Assembly (NCBI RefSeq): GCF_001517085.1
Contig: NZ_LRAC01000037.1
Coordinates: forward strand, 62,001-126,000
Reading direction: 5' to 3'
Origin: Paenibacillus sp. DMB5
GTDB lineage: Bacteria > Bacillota > Bacilli > Paenibacillales > Paenibacillaceae
DNA length: 64,000 bases
In this document: positions 53,046 to 62,087 of the stretch, piece by piece
How the letters are laid out: every line of letters begins with the position of its first letter
Numbering within the stretch: the stretch's first letter is position 1
Position numbers and translations under genes: made by a program
Notes under the pieces: generated by a model
Seen by the model: the letters and a program-made list of their open reading frames with translations, nothing else
The model's database searches: none
Told to the model about the DNA's origin: nothing

Positions 53046-53973
53046 GTGCATGCTCCTTTACTGTTTTTTTGAATTCAACACTGATGCTAAAGGTATGCTC
53101 TGTGCATGCAGCCTCTGTATGTCCGTCCATCTTGCCCATTAGCGCTTTCACAATAGAGAGGCCAAGCCCGGAGGAATGCACGGTACGGGAAGGATCTTCC
53201 TTATAGAAACGGGTAAAAATCTGTTCAACATTAACCCTGCTACCTGCTTTTAGCTGATTGGTGAAGCGTATGCATACAGTATCTTCTTTTTCCTCACAAG
53301 CAACAGTAAACGGCCCTTCTCCATGCTTGAGATAATTGCTGATGATATTTGCAAAAATCCGCTCTGCGGCACTGATATCCCCTATAACAGGAACGGCCAG
53401 CTCCGGGAGCTTTAGCTCAGGTTCAGATCCCGACCGGGAAAAATCATCAATGAAGGTGAACAGGTTCCGCTTCAGCAGTCCAACAATGTCAAGGGACTCA
53501 AGCTTAAAGACATACTCCGGATTTTGAAGCTTGGTATATAAAAACAGCTCGTCTACCAGCTTGATAATCTGCTCTATTCTCGACCTGGCCTGTGAGATGT
53601 ACTGATCCTTGTCCTGCTGATCTTGTGAACGCTGCGCTAACTGCAGATAGCCGCCCAGTGCCGTAAGCGGAGTTCTGATATCATGCGACAGACTGGTGAT
53701 GGTGGAATTCATCTCTTCGTTTTTGCGGTTGAACTGCTGATCGACCGCCCGCTGGCGGTCCAGCAGGGCATTACATTCACGGACCAGACTGCTGATTTCC
53801 CGCGGCTTTAATTGTGTTGTAATAAACTTGAATGAATGGTGCTCCATAATAAACGACAGCTGATTGCCGATATTCCTGACCTGGCTTTTATAATGCAGGA
53901 TATACACGGTCTGGACTATCACTAACAATATGAGTAATACCAGAATGATAAGGATAGGACCACTTCCTTTCAT
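53035..53973 (-). CDS. Sensor histidine kinase of the ABC transporter
   Basis: This 312-residue kinase has a single N-terminal membrane helix (about 5-28), a short linker, a HisKA domain with SLSHDIRTPLTALGG and an ATPase domain with NIISNYLKHG and HSSGLGLSIVKALM. The lack of an external sensor domain is typical of kinases that sense peptide antibiotics together with a transporter. The ATG at 53973 is favoured over an upstream GTG, though its ribosome binding site is weak. Confidence 0.88.
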   Translation of the reverse strand: MKGSGPILIILVLLILLVIVQTVYILHYKSQVRNIGNQLSFIMEHHSFKFITTQLKPREISSLVRECNALLDRQRAVDQQFNRKNEEMNSTITSLSHDIRTPLTALGGYLQLAQRSQDQQDKDQYISQARSRIEQIIKLVDELFLYTKLQNPEYVFKLESLDIVGLLKRNLFTFIDDFSRSGSEPELKLPELAVPVIGDISAAERIFANIISNYLKHGEGPFTVACEEKEDTVCIRFTNQLKAGSRVNVEQIFTRFYKEDPSRTVHSSGLGLSIVKALMGKMDGHTEAACTEHTFSISVEFKKTVKEHAHVR

Positions 53974-54003
53974 ATACCTATCATTATATAACGTGAACAG
54001 CAC

Positions 54004-54052
54004 AAAATCCCCGCCAGACCTCCACTACTGTGGAGATCCGCCGGGGATTTTT
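54004..54052 (-). terminator. Terminator after the 54.1 kb binding-protein gene
   Basis: AAAATCCCCG and CGGGGATTTTT flank an inner CCTCCACTACTGTGGAG hairpin; the whole forms a long interrupted stem between the binding-protein stop (54090) and the kinase gene. T runs lie on both strands. Confidence 0.75.
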
Positions 54053-54089
54053 GTTATTTGCGTTTATTCGTTTTTGTTAATATCAGGTC

Positions 54090-55724
54090 TTAACGGAATT
54101 TGCCAGCGTCGATCGCAGCCTGCTTCTCGTCAAGAATCTCCTGGTAGCCTGCATTCAGGTAAGCTTCTTTGGCTTCAGCATAGACTGCGTCGAACTCAGC
54201 TTCTGGAGCCAGTACAGTCTTCACGTACAGATCCTGGAACAGGGAGTTCAGATCCGCTTTATACTCGTTAACCTTTTCAAGAACAGTGGTGAACATAGCG
54301 TCCGGTGTACGGAATTCAGCAGCTTCGTTATAGTATTTCACCATATCTTCAGCCAGATACTCATAACCGGCAGGTGACCAGTTACGCATGTTGGATTTCA
54401 GTGTCTTCTCGGCATCCGGATATTGAGCGATTTCAGTTACCAGTGCCCAGTAGTCTTTGTTGTTGTTCTGTGCCAGAACGGATTCGCCCTTGAAATCAGG
54501 GTTCTTCACTGCAATGCCTTCTGCATCAAGCGTGTAGTTCTCGCCTTCAACCCCGTTCTGGAATTTGAACAGGTTCTCCGGCTGGCTCAGCCATTCCAGG
54601 TACATCCAGACTGCGGCGCGTTCTTCAGCAGAGGTTTCATAGTTGATCCCCATGATGAAGCCGAACGGCCAGTATGCGCGTTGCTGAGGCTTATTGCCTT
54701 CAGGTACCAATGCATAAGTAGGAATTACAGCAAATTCGGCTTCCGGATTGTTAGCCAAAGTAGCTGCGAAAACGTCAGCGTTGTTGGTCAGATAGGTTGC
54801 ATAAGTACCTGTCTTGCCAGCAACAAATTCAGCTTTAACCTTATTGTCGTCGCTGCGGAGATAGAATTCTTTGTCGATCAGGCCGTTGTTGTACTGATAG
54901 TTCAGGTTGCGCAGGAAACGCTCGGTATCTGCAGTCGTGAAGTCAGCCACACTCAGATCGGAGTAAAGCGCACGGTATTCCTTGTCAACCGGCCATTCAC
55001 GGAAGGCATAGTTGTAGTTAAAGTTGTTCTGGAGCAGGTTGCCGGCAGTCACGCCCAGTCCGGCTTCTTTCCATTTTACCAGCATTTCATTGTACTTCTC
55101 GAGGGAAGTCAGGTCTTCCACCTTCATGCCAACCTTCTCAACCCAGTCCTTACGGATCATGTTGACGAAGTTGTCTGCTTCCGGACGTGCCGCGAAGAAG
55201 AAGATGTTCTGATCGTCCACTGTGCCGTACTGCTTGATGGTTTCACCCATATTGGCCCAGTAAGTAGGGGCATAATTTTCTATTTCTTCATAATTAAGCG
55301 GCTGCATAACATCCTCGCCGTAATAAGTCAGCGCCTGCGGCATATCGTAGTGGAAAATAATGTCCGGAGCTTTGTGTGACGCCAGCAGCTGCTCGTAATC
55401 GGTTACTTCACTGCTGCGGGTAATCGGAACATAGTTGACCTCGATGTTGTATTTGTCACCGAACTCGGATTGTACCCAGCGGGTATAGTAGTTATCGGTT
55501 ACATTCCAGCCTTCGAACGCACGTTCATAGACCGGGATGTCAATGGTTACCTTTTCCTTAAAGCCCTGAGAATAATCAGCGAATTCGCCTTCAGCCAGGT
55601 TGTTCGCAGGCGCATTGCTGCTTCCTGCACTATTGTTGTTGTTGTTGTTTCCGGAGCAACCGGCTAGCATGCCGGCTGTCATGACGGATGCCATCATTAA
55701 GGATACAAAACCCTTTTTGTTCAT
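54090..55724 (-). CDS. Extracellular sugar-binding lipoprotein
   Basis: The 544-residue binding lipoprotein has a lipobox at C23 (LAGCSG), an Asn/Ser-rich linker and a type-1 solute-binding fold (EFADYSQGFKEKVTIDIPVYE, then APDIIFHYDMPQALTYYGED). The ATG at 55724 is the natural start; the longer frame upstream has no signal peptide logic. It is the last gene of an operon after two LplB/LplC-like permease genes. The large size is usual for binders of plant-derived oligosaccharides; the sugar is unknown. Confidence 0.9.
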   Translation of the reverse strand: MNKKGFVSLMMASVMTAGMLAGCSGNNNNNNSAGSSNAPANNLAEGEFADYSQGFKEKVTIDIPVYERAFEGWNVTDNYYTRWVQSEFGDKYNIEVNYVPITRSSEVTDYEQLLASHKAPDIIFHYDMPQALTYYGEDVMQPLNYEEIENYAPTYWANMGETIKQYGTVDDQNIFFFAARPEADNFVNMIRKDWVEKVGMKVEDLTSLEKYNEMLVKWKEAGLGVTAGNLLQNNFNYNYAFREWPVDKEYRALYSDLSVADFTTADTERFLRNLNYQYNNGLIDKEFYLRSDDNKVKAEFVAGKTGTYATYLTNNADVFAATLANNPEAEFAVIPTYALVPEGNKPQQRAYWPFGFIMGINYETSAEERAAVWMYLEWLSQPENLFKFQNGVEGENYTLDAEGIAVKNPDFKGESVLAQNNNKDYWALVTEIAQYPDAEKTLKSNMRNWSPAGYEYLAEDMVKYYNEAAEFRTPDAMFTTVLEKVNEYKADLNSLFQDLYVKTVLAPEAEFDAVYAEAKEAYLNAGYQEILDEKQAAIDAGKFR

Positions 55725-55782
55725 TGTAATACCCCCATTTTGAATTTTCGGACTGTATAACTGCTGCTTGCGGATTTTACAA

Positions 55783-56682
55783 CTACTCTTTGACTGCGCC
55801 AAGCATCGTACCTTGAACGAAGTATTTCTGGACAAACGGATAGACGCAGAGAATAGGTAAAGTTGCAAAGACTACGACCGACGCTTTAAGAACTTCCGGA
55901 TTACTGAGTGTTACTGTGGTTGCTTCCAGCTGGAAGCTCTCGCTGGCCTGGATGACCAGATAGTACAGCTTGAGCTGCAGCGGGCGCAGATCAGTGGCAT
56001 GCTTGATATAGAACAGAGCGTCCTGATAGGCGTTCCAGCGGCCAACCGCGTAGAAGAGCGACAGTGTAGCGATAATTGGCTTGGAGAGCGGAATCACAAT
56101 GCTCCAGAGAATCCGGAAATGTCCGGCGCCGTCGATCCGCGCAGATTCTTCCAGACTCACCGGAATACTGCTTGTCAGTGACGTCTTCATAATCAGCAGG
56201 TTAAAAGCACTGAAGGATAGCGGCAGAACCAGTGACCAGATCGTATCCATCAGACCCAGATTGTTAATGTTCATGTAATCCGGGATAATCCCTCCACTGA
56301 AATACATTGTGAACAGGAAGAAGAAGGTGATGACACGGCTGCCCTTAAATTGGGCTCTGGACAGCGGATAAGCTGCACAGATGGTCAGGACCATTCCCAG
56401 CACGGTGAACATTACAGTTACGATAACCGAAATGTACAAGGAGCGGAGGATACTCGCATCAGCAAAAATTTTGCTGTATGCCTCCAGAGTGAAGCCCTTC
56501 GGCCACAGAAATACTTGATTGGCAATGACAAAAGAGTCAGCGCTCATGGACTTCGATACCACATGCAGGAACGGTAATAAACAGGCTAGTGAGAATAGAA
56601 TAATAGCGAATTTAATTAGAATATCCCAGATATCAAAACGACCTTTGCTTGGTGCGGCAGGATTGCCGGTTGATGCGCTCAT
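55783..56682 (-). CDS. Oligosaccharide ABC permease, LplC/YtcP-like
   Basis: The 299-residue permease has six helices and the loop EESARIDGAGHFRILWSIVIP. It ends KYFVQGTMLGAVKE. AAGGAGAG precedes the ATG, and it starts 15 bases after the other permease gene. It pairs with that protein as the importer channel; no ATPase gene is nearby. Confidence 0.92.
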   Translation of the reverse strand: MSASTGNPAAPSKGRFDIWDILIKFAIILFSLACLLPFLHVVSKSMSADSFVIANQVFLWPKGFTLEAYSKIFADASILRSLYISVIVTVMFTVLGMVLTICAAYPLSRAQFKGSRVITFFFLFTMYFSGGIIPDYMNINNLGLMDTIWSLVLPLSFSAFNLLIMKTSLTSSIPVSLEESARIDGAGHFRILWSIVIPLSKPIIATLSLFYAVGRWNAYQDALFYIKHATDLRPLQLKLYYLVIQASESFQLEATTVTLSNPEVLKASVVVFATLPILCVYPFVQKYFVQGTMLGAVKE

Positions 56683-56697
56683 CGGGTTCTCTCCTTT

Positions 56698-57651
56698 CTA
56701 TAAAATACCGTCTTCGCCGAGTTTTTTGGCAATGCGGTCAGCCGTAATGACAAGAATGATTCCGATTACGGACTGGAATAATCCAACCGCTGTCGCCCGG
56801 CTGAAGTTACCGGATTCGATCCCCCAACGATACACCAGCACCGGTATGGTCGTTGTGAACTCTGTGGTGGCTTTATTCTGCAGCGACCAGATCCGCTCGA
56901 ACGAGCCTTCCATGACTTTACCCAAACTCATGATCAGCAGCGTTACAATGGTTGCACGGATCGAAGGAATGGTAATATTCCATACCTTTCTCCAGCGTCC
57001 GGCTCCATCGACCGTTGCCGCTTCATACATTTCCGGGTTAATGCCACTGATTGCAGCCAGGTAAATAATCGTTCCCCAGCCCATGCTCTGCCATACCCCG
57101 ATGGCCAGATAACTGATCAGCCAGTTCGTATCCTCCTGAAGGAAAGGTACCCGGTTACCGCCCATCAATTCAATCAGATTGTTGACGACACCGCCGCCTT
57201 CACTAAGCAGCTGGTACGCAATTGCCCCGATGATAACCCAGGACAGAAAGTGAGGCAGATACAGCAGCGTTTGGTTCACGCGTTTGAATTTTACACTTTT
57301 GACTTCATTCAGCATCAGGGCCAGAATAATCGGCATTGTGAAGCTGAATATGAGATCAAGAATGTTGAGCAGCAGCGTATTTCGGATCGCTTTTGCGAAA
57401 TCAGGCTTGGCGAAAATATCCTGGAATATCTGGAAGCCTACCCACTCACTGCCCCAGAAGCCTCTTGCGATCTTATAATCCTTAAAAGCGATTACAAGCC
57501 CGGCCATCGGGAAGTATTTGAATACGATTACAAAAGCCAGCGGAATCGCTACCAGCAGATATAGCTGCCAGTCACGCTTGAGGAACCCGAAGCGCTCATT
57601 CTTTCTTAGTAGAGCATTTTGATTTGTCTTTGAAGCGTTTGCAACTTTCAA
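56698..57651 (-). CDS. Oligosaccharide ABC permease, LplB/YteP-like
   Basis: The 317-residue permease has six helices, the loop EAATVDGAGRWRKVWNITIPS and LYLLVAIPLAFVIVFKYFPMAG at the first helix. The start is a TTG with AGGAGGTGAG seven bases upstream, a strong site that decides this unusual start. It is the first gene of the importer operon, 229 bases after the membrane AraC regulator gene. A cre-like site lies in that gap. Confidence 0.9.
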   Translation of the reverse strand: MKVANASKTNQNALLRKNERFGFLKRDWQLYLLVAIPLAFVIVFKYFPMAGLVIAFKDYKIARGFWGSEWVGFQIFQDIFAKPDFAKAIRNTLLLNILDLIFSFTMPIILALMLNEVKSVKFKRVNQTLLYLPHFLSWVIIGAIAYQLLSEGGGVVNNLIELMGGNRVPFLQEDTNWLISYLAIGVWQSMGWGTIIYLAAISGINPEMYEAATVDGAGRWRKVWNITIPSIRATIVTLLIMSLGKVMEGSFERIWSLQNKATTEFTTTIPVLVYRWGIESGNFSRATAVGLFQSVIGIILVITADRIAKKLGEDGIL

Positions 57652-57825
57652 AATCTCACCTCCTACACCATTTCATCTCTGTGCCAGTTGCCTAACCGGC
57701 CTCGAGATCTATGCTAGCCCGATTGTCCGCTTTTGAAAACAATGAGTAATGCTGCTGTCGATCAAAACTGATAGAATCGCGGTTTTAAAGGGCTTTCATG
57801 AGGGCGGATGATCATTTTTGATAGC

Positions 57826-57839
57826 TAAAAACGTTTTCA
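57826..57839 (-). promoter_or_regulatory. Cre-like site upstream of the importer operon
   Basis: On the minus strand TGAAAACGTTTTTA matches 13 of 14 positions of TGWAANCGNTNWCA. It lies between the regulator gene and the first permease gene, where CcpA could repress the importer. Confidence 0.55.
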
Positions 57840-57857
57840 TTAACATCTGTTTCCTAA

Positions 57858-57877
57858 TAAAAAACGGCCGGAGCCGT
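57858..57877 (-). terminator. Terminator of the membrane AraC regulator gene
   Basis: ACGGC and GCCGT form a short GC stem with a four-base loop four bases after the stop codon at 57881, followed on the minus strand by six T residues. Confidence 0.75.
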
Positions 57878-57880
57878 CTC

Positions 57881-60148
57881 CTAGGAGCTCTTGCTCTTGG
57901 CCGTTTTATAGCTGCTTGGCGGCATGCCCTCGTATTTGCGGAAAAACCGGTTGAAGCTCTGGACATTATAGTAGCCGACCTCTGCGGCAACCTGCTTAAT
58001 CGTCAGATCCGTATCGAGGAGCAGCTCCTTGGCTTTATCGATCCGCAGCTGATTCAGATAATCGATCATGCTTTTTCCGGTCAGCTCGTATACGATCTTG
58101 CGCATATAAGAGTAGCTGATTCCGAATTCAGTGCTCATATCCTTTAGAACAATTTCTTCCTTATAATGATCCTTCAGGTATTGGATGACCCGTTCCCCGT
58201 GATTGGTCTCTGCCGGGCCGCGGTCCAGGTTCTGGACAATCTCCCGGAAAAATGCATGCAGGTATTCCTCCAGCTCATCCAGTGTATCCATCGCAGCCAG
58301 CACACTGTAAATATCGCCTTTGCCCATAACCGTTCTTCCGGTGCTGATATGATTCTCACGCAGATGCTTGATCGTCGCACCGATCAGCTGGTGATAGATG
58401 AACATAATATTATCGTAGGAAATATGCTGTTCGGCGCTAATCAGACCGCGGATATTCTCCAGCTCCTTGAAAATCCCCTCCAGATCTCCGGCATCCAGAA
58501 AGTTGAGAATCCGCCGCTCACTGTTTTCGGAATCAATATATTTGCGGCTGTGCTCATCTTCCTCCAGCCAGTACATAATGCTTCCGGCACCCTTGATGAT
58601 CCGCTGCTTAATTAATTCCATCGCTTCAAATAGCCGCTCGGCCACCATTTCAGGTGCATCCGCCACACCGCTAACTGCAATGGTGACGGTATGCGTAAGC
58701 AGCTCAAGCGATTCATCCCGGATGGTCTCCAGCGCCTGACGAATCGAATCGTTGCTGCAGCCATGCTCCTCCTGGGCAAAGTTAAGCACAACAACAATAC
58801 TGCCGTCTGTATGATAGACCGAGTGGGCCGTAACCCCTTCAGGAAACAGACTCTCGTACTTTGTATTGAGCAGATAGCGGTGGTAGCTGCGCGTCTCCAC
58901 ATTGGTATTGCCGACATACACTCTGTAGCGGTCAATGGAGACTACAACAACTCTGTAGCATGCCTCCGGAAATACCTCCGTAATCCGGGGTGGTATCTCT
59001 CCGCGCAAAAGACGGTGAACCGCAAAGCTGCGGGTATCCTCTTCACGCTCCTGCAGCAGCCGGAACAGTCCCTCTTCCTCCTCCTGCATCCGCTTAAAGG
59101 CCATGTCCAGGAAAGCAAGCTCATTCCTGTTGGCAACCTCCAGATCGCTTTTGGAGCGTATAGTCCGCACCAGCTGTCTGAGCGGCCTAGACAGCCAGGT
59201 TGCGAGAACGACAGCCAGTACGGTTCCCAGCACAATAATGGCTCCGGTAAGCAAAATAATATTTCCCTGCATCTCACGCGATTCTGCCATCAGCTTATCC
59301 ATTGAACTCCAGCTTACATTCCACCAGCCGGATAATGCCGAGCGGCTCCATGCATAGACCATCCGGTTGCCGTCCAGCTCGCGGAATGCATAGCCTTCAC
59401 TGGAATCCTGATTCAGGATCTCCTGTACAAAAGGCAGCTCAAGACCATCGGTAAGCAGCAGCGACTTGTTACTGTGTGAGATTACTCTTCCGTCCGCTCC
59501 CAGCAGCAGGGAGCTGCCGCCCTCTACCTCTGTTGTATTCAGATATTTGCCGATCTGGCTCTCCTTCATGTTGACAACAATCAATCCGCTTGTCGGGGAG
59601 GATAGACGGTTGAGCGGATAGACATATGACACAACATGTTCTCCCGAAGCAAGCTTGCGCGGGACCCATACCCCGCTTATTCCTCTCTGATCTTCAAGGG
59701 CTTCCGTTGTCCAGTCCATCGGCTCGTAACGTTCCAGTGTTGTGATAGCGTTATCAGTAGAGATGACATAATCAGAATCCGCCAGATAAAAGTAGGAGGA
59801 ACTCACCCCGTCTACACGGCGGTTCAAGTTCAGCAGCTCATTCAGTACGGACTTAGCCTTGGTGTAATTAGCGTAACTTGCGTTCACTTCGTTATAGGTT
59901 TCAAAGCTGCGGATCGGTTCAAATACATTAGCTGCAGCCAGGCGCGCTGTATCCTGTGCCAGACTGGCCAGCGCATTCTCATTGAGCTTGCGGTTGGCAT
60001 TCAGTCCGGCTAATGCGGATTCACCGATGGCCGTCTCCGAGTTCTCTATAATCTGTGCCCCGCTATACCACGTCAGGATCGCTGTCGGTATGGCCATGAT
60101 GCAGAACAGAATCACTGCCAGCTGTAGCATCATCGGTGTTTTCTTCAT
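57881..60148 (-). CDS. Membrane-bound AraC-family regulator with extracellular sensor
   Basis: The 755-residue protein joins an extracellular sensor to a DNA-binding domain without a kinase. It has a membrane helix at about 8-28, a dCache-like external domain (about 30-275), a second helix (IILLTGAIIVLGTVLAVVLA), a HAMP-like linker, a middle domain of about 200 residues and a C-terminal AraC domain (about 655-755; ISYSYMRKIVYEL, then VGYYNVQSFNRFFRKYEGM). Such one-protein receptors lie beside LplBC-type importers in Paenibacillus and probably activate them. The ATG at 60148 has GGGGG seven bases upstream. A perfect cre site lies 22 bases before it. Confidence 0.88.
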   Translation of the reverse strand: MKKTPMMLQLAVILFCIMAIPTAILTWYSGAQIIENSETAIGESALAGLNANRKLNENALASLAQDTARLAAANVFEPIRSFETYNEVNASYANYTKAKSVLNELLNLNRRVDGVSSSYFYLADSDYVISTDNAITTLERYEPMDWTTEALEDQRGISGVWVPRKLASGEHVVSYVYPLNRLSSPTSGLIVVNMKESQIGKYLNTTEVEGGSSLLLGADGRVISHSNKSLLLTDGLELPFVQEILNQDSSEGYAFRELDGNRMVYAWSRSALSGWWNVSWSSMDKLMAESREMQGNIILLTGAIIVLGTVLAVVLATWLSRPLRQLVRTIRSKSDLEVANRNELAFLDMAFKRMQEEEEGLFRLLQEREEDTRSFAVHRLLRGEIPPRITEVFPEACYRVVVVSIDRYRVYVGNTNVETRSYHRYLLNTKYESLFPEGVTAHSVYHTDGSIVVVLNFAQEEHGCSNDSIRQALETIRDESLELLTHTVTIAVSGVADAPEMVAERLFEAMELIKQRIIKGAGSIMYWLEEDEHSRKYIDSENSERRILNFLDAGDLEGIFKELENIRGLISAEQHISYDNIMFIYHQLIGATIKHLRENHISTGRTVMGKGDIYSVLAAMDTLDELEEYLHAFFREIVQNLDRGPAETNHGERVIQYLKDHYKEEIVLKDMSTEFGISYSYMRKIVYELTGKSMIDYLNQLRIDKAKELLLDTDLTIKQVAAEVGYYNVQSFNRFFRKYEGMPPSSYKTAKSKSS

Positions 60149-60169
60149 TGCATGTCCCCCTATTAACTC

Positions 60170-60183
60170 TGTAAACGTTATCA
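60170..60183 (-). promoter_or_regulatory. Cre site before the membrane AraC regulator
   Basis: TGTAAACGTTATCA, read on the plus strand and nearly symmetric, matches all 14 positions of TGWAANCGNTNWCA, 22 bases before the start codon. CcpA bound here would block transcription of the regulator and thus shut down the importer when a preferred sugar is present. Confidence 0.7.
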
Positions 60184-60191
60184 AATCAAAT

Positions 60192-60221
60192 AGAGAAGCC
60201 CCGCATGCAACAGGCTTCTCT
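60192..60221 (-). terminator. Hairpin in the leader of the membrane AraC gene
   Basis: AGAGAAGCC (60192-60200) and GGCTTCTCT (60213-60221) form a perfect 9-bp stem upstream of the cre site, followed on the minus strand by ATTTGATTTGAT. It could be an attenuator or the remnant of an older terminator. Confidence 0.4.
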
Positions 60222-60725
60222 GCTAATAATCTTATAGATTCGTAGAGTAACGGATTGCATGTGATGTATGTTTACTATAGCTCATCTTCACTTGTTGTTA
60301 TGATAACACATAATCCGGTGTCCAGTCCTGTCAATTACTCGAAAAATGTAGAACTTTGCATGGACATTGCTTGATTTATTCTTTATATTTTGTTCAAATA
60401 ACCTGTAAGTTTTGACAACTCCTACTAGCTATTGTTACTCTTTATTTTAGAAGAGATTAAACCAAACTATTTATTTCCTAAAATCCGGTCCATTAACGCT
60501 ATATGCGATCGGTTAGTTTGACGGGAGACTCTTTATTGAGAAATACGGCAGCGGCGTTGTTCTTTACGGGCATTTTATTCCCGGAGTCAATCTCCGTGGC
60601 AAAAAAAGGACAGGCGCTGGTTTATCGGCATTATGGCCAAAGGGAATCTAATCTACTTTTCTTACTATTGCTTTGCAGCCGGTACGCTTTTACTTATTTT
60701 TCTCTAAGAGGAAAGGTGAACGTTG
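60222..60725. other. Intergenic region without a supported gene
   Basis: AT-rich sequence separates the divergent membrane AraC gene and the Gfo/Idh gene. It should carry both promoters, but none could be placed firmly. A 97-codon plus-strand frame (60503-60796) overlaps the next gene, lacks a ribosome binding site and does not look like protein. Confidence 0.5.
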
Positions 60726-61799
60726 ATGAACAAACCTATTACATTCGGCATCATCGGCAGCGGCTGGCGGGCGGAGATGTATCTCAAGCTGGCTGACCTG
60801 CTGCCGCAGCAGTTTAAGGTAAGCGGAGCCCTGATCCGTAACCCGGCAAAACACCAGCAGCTGATCGCAAAGCATAAGCTTACTGTATACAGTTCAGTGG
60901 AGCAGCTTGCGGCAGATAGTGATTTTGTGGTGCTTGCGGTATCCAAATCTGCTGCTGCTTCTCTACTGATGGAGCTGGCGGCTTTAAACATACCCGTGCT
61001 GGCAGAAACGCCTACCGCCTCTACTCCAGCTGAATATGAGCTGCTGCGCTCTCTAGCCCTGAGCAGCCCGCGGATTCAGGTGGCTGAGCAATATCCGCTG
61101 CTGCCGCATCATCAGGCGAGAACCGCTTATATCAGAACAGGTGAGCTGGGGCAGATCGGGCATGTTCAAGTCTCTGTAGCGCATGGTTATCACGGTATCA
61201 GTCTGATCCGTAAGTGGCTCTCCGTCACGGGCACAGCCTGTGAAATTACAGCCCGCCGGGTAGAGCTGCCGATTATGGACTTTTCCTACCGGGGGCGTGC
61301 AGCAGAGGACAGCCTGAAAACCGAGCAGCAGGATATTGCGATCATGGTCTTCCCCTCCGGCCAGAGCGCTGTGCTCGACTTCACCCGCTCCCAGTATTTC
61401 TCCCCGCTGCGCTCAAACCGTGTGCTTATCCGCGGATCGCACGGAGAAATACGCGATAATGAAATTATCTGCCGGCTCGGGCCGGAAGAGACAGAATACC
61501 TGGATATTATGCGGGTGCAAAGCGGACAGGAGGGCAGTCTGGACAGTCTGGGTCTGCGTGAGCTGCGGGCAGGGCAGCGCAGGCTATTCTGCAACCCGTT
61601 TGCCGCTGCACCACTCTCTGATGAAGAGATCGGGATCGGACAGGCTCTGCTTAATATGGCTGACTTCCTGCATACGGGCGTATCCACCTATGCTCTGGCA
61701 GATGCCTTGACGGATGTAAGGCTGGCGTTTGCAGTCGATGAAGCTATTGCATCGGGGGGTACGGTTACTGTGGGCGATGAGCTTGGAGCAGGGGAGTAA
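60726..61799 (+). CDS. Gfo/Idh/MocA-family oxidoreductase
   Basis: This 357-residue protein has the N-terminal Rossmann motif FGIIGSGWRAEMY. The EKP motif that normally holds the catalytic lysine reads ETPTAS (about 98-103), so the lysine is missing. It may be a divergent or non-catalytic member. AAAGGTG lies seven bases before the ATG at 60726. It converges with a GH2 gene, and a hairpin array separates the two. Confidence 0.82.
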   Translation: MNKPITFGIIGSGWRAEMYLKLADLLPQQFKVSGALIRNPAKHQQLIAKHKLTVYSSVEQLAADSDFVVLAVSKSAAASLLMELAALNIPVLAETPTASTPAEYELLRSLALSSPRIQVAEQYPLLPHHQARTAYIRTGELGQIGHVQVSVAHGYHGISLIRKWLSVTGTACEITARRVELPIMDFSYRGRAAEDSLKTEQQDIAIMVFPSGQSAVLDFTRSQYFSPLRSNRVLIRGSHGEIRDNEIICRLGPEETEYLDIMRVQSGQEGSLDSLGLRELRAGQRRLFCNPFAAAPLSDEEIGIGQALLNMADFLHTGVSTYALADALTDVRLAFAVDEAIASGGTVTVGDELGAGE

Positions 61800-61817
61800 C
61801 GGACAAAACATGTATTT

Positions 61818-61974
61818 GCCCGGAGCACGGTCTCCGGGCCAGAAATGAGAGGCATTTTTGCCTCTCATTTGGCGGATTGAGCCACCAAGGCCGAAATCAA
61901 GGGCATTTTTGCCCTTCATTTCGGCTTTTTGGCCGGCTGGGCCGAAATCAAAGGCATTTTTGCCTTTCATTTCG
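61818..61974. repeat. Array of hairpin repeats with a shared GGCATTTTTGCC core
   Basis: A GCCCGGAG/CTCCGGGC hairpin (61818-61839) is followed by three related hairpins at 61843-61870, 61891-61924 and 61943-61974. Each has a 6-base loop ATTTTT inside (A/G)GGC...GCC(T/C), and the outer stems read AAATGAGA, CCGAAATCAA and CGAAATCAAA. The second and third are spaced 52 bases apart with similar linkers (GGCCGAAATC). The array fills the gap between the convergent Gfo/Idh and GH2 genes and may serve as a set of terminators. Confidence 0.85.
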
Positions 61975-61993
61975 CTTAGTTCCGCCAGCAACG

Positions 61994-62036
61994 AAAAGCC
62001 CATGAGAAGGTTAATGGACCCTTCCCATAGGCTTTA
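61994..62036 (-). terminator. Terminator of the GH2 gene
   Basis: On the minus strand AAAGCCTATGGGAAGG pairs with CCTTCTCATGGGCTTTT (one bulge), followed by CGTTGC. It lies 52 bases after the GH2 stop. Confidence 0.75.
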
Positions 62037-62087
62037 AGCTTTCCTATCCAAAAATCCTGATTACTCAAAGTAACGCTACAAATCCAG

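Noticed and set aside
54423..55379. 318-codon plus-strand frame opposite the binding-lipoprotein gene
   Set aside because: It is antisense to a clear solute-binding protein gene, with no start signals or recognisable motifs.
60503..60796. 97-codon plus-strand frame upstream of the Gfo/Idh gene
   Set aside because: It overlaps the oxidoreductase start in another frame, has no ribosome binding site and its composition is not protein-like.
61818..61974. CRISPR array
   Set aside because: The units are hairpins with variable stems and short linkers rather than constant direct repeats with unique spacers, and no cas genes are visible.
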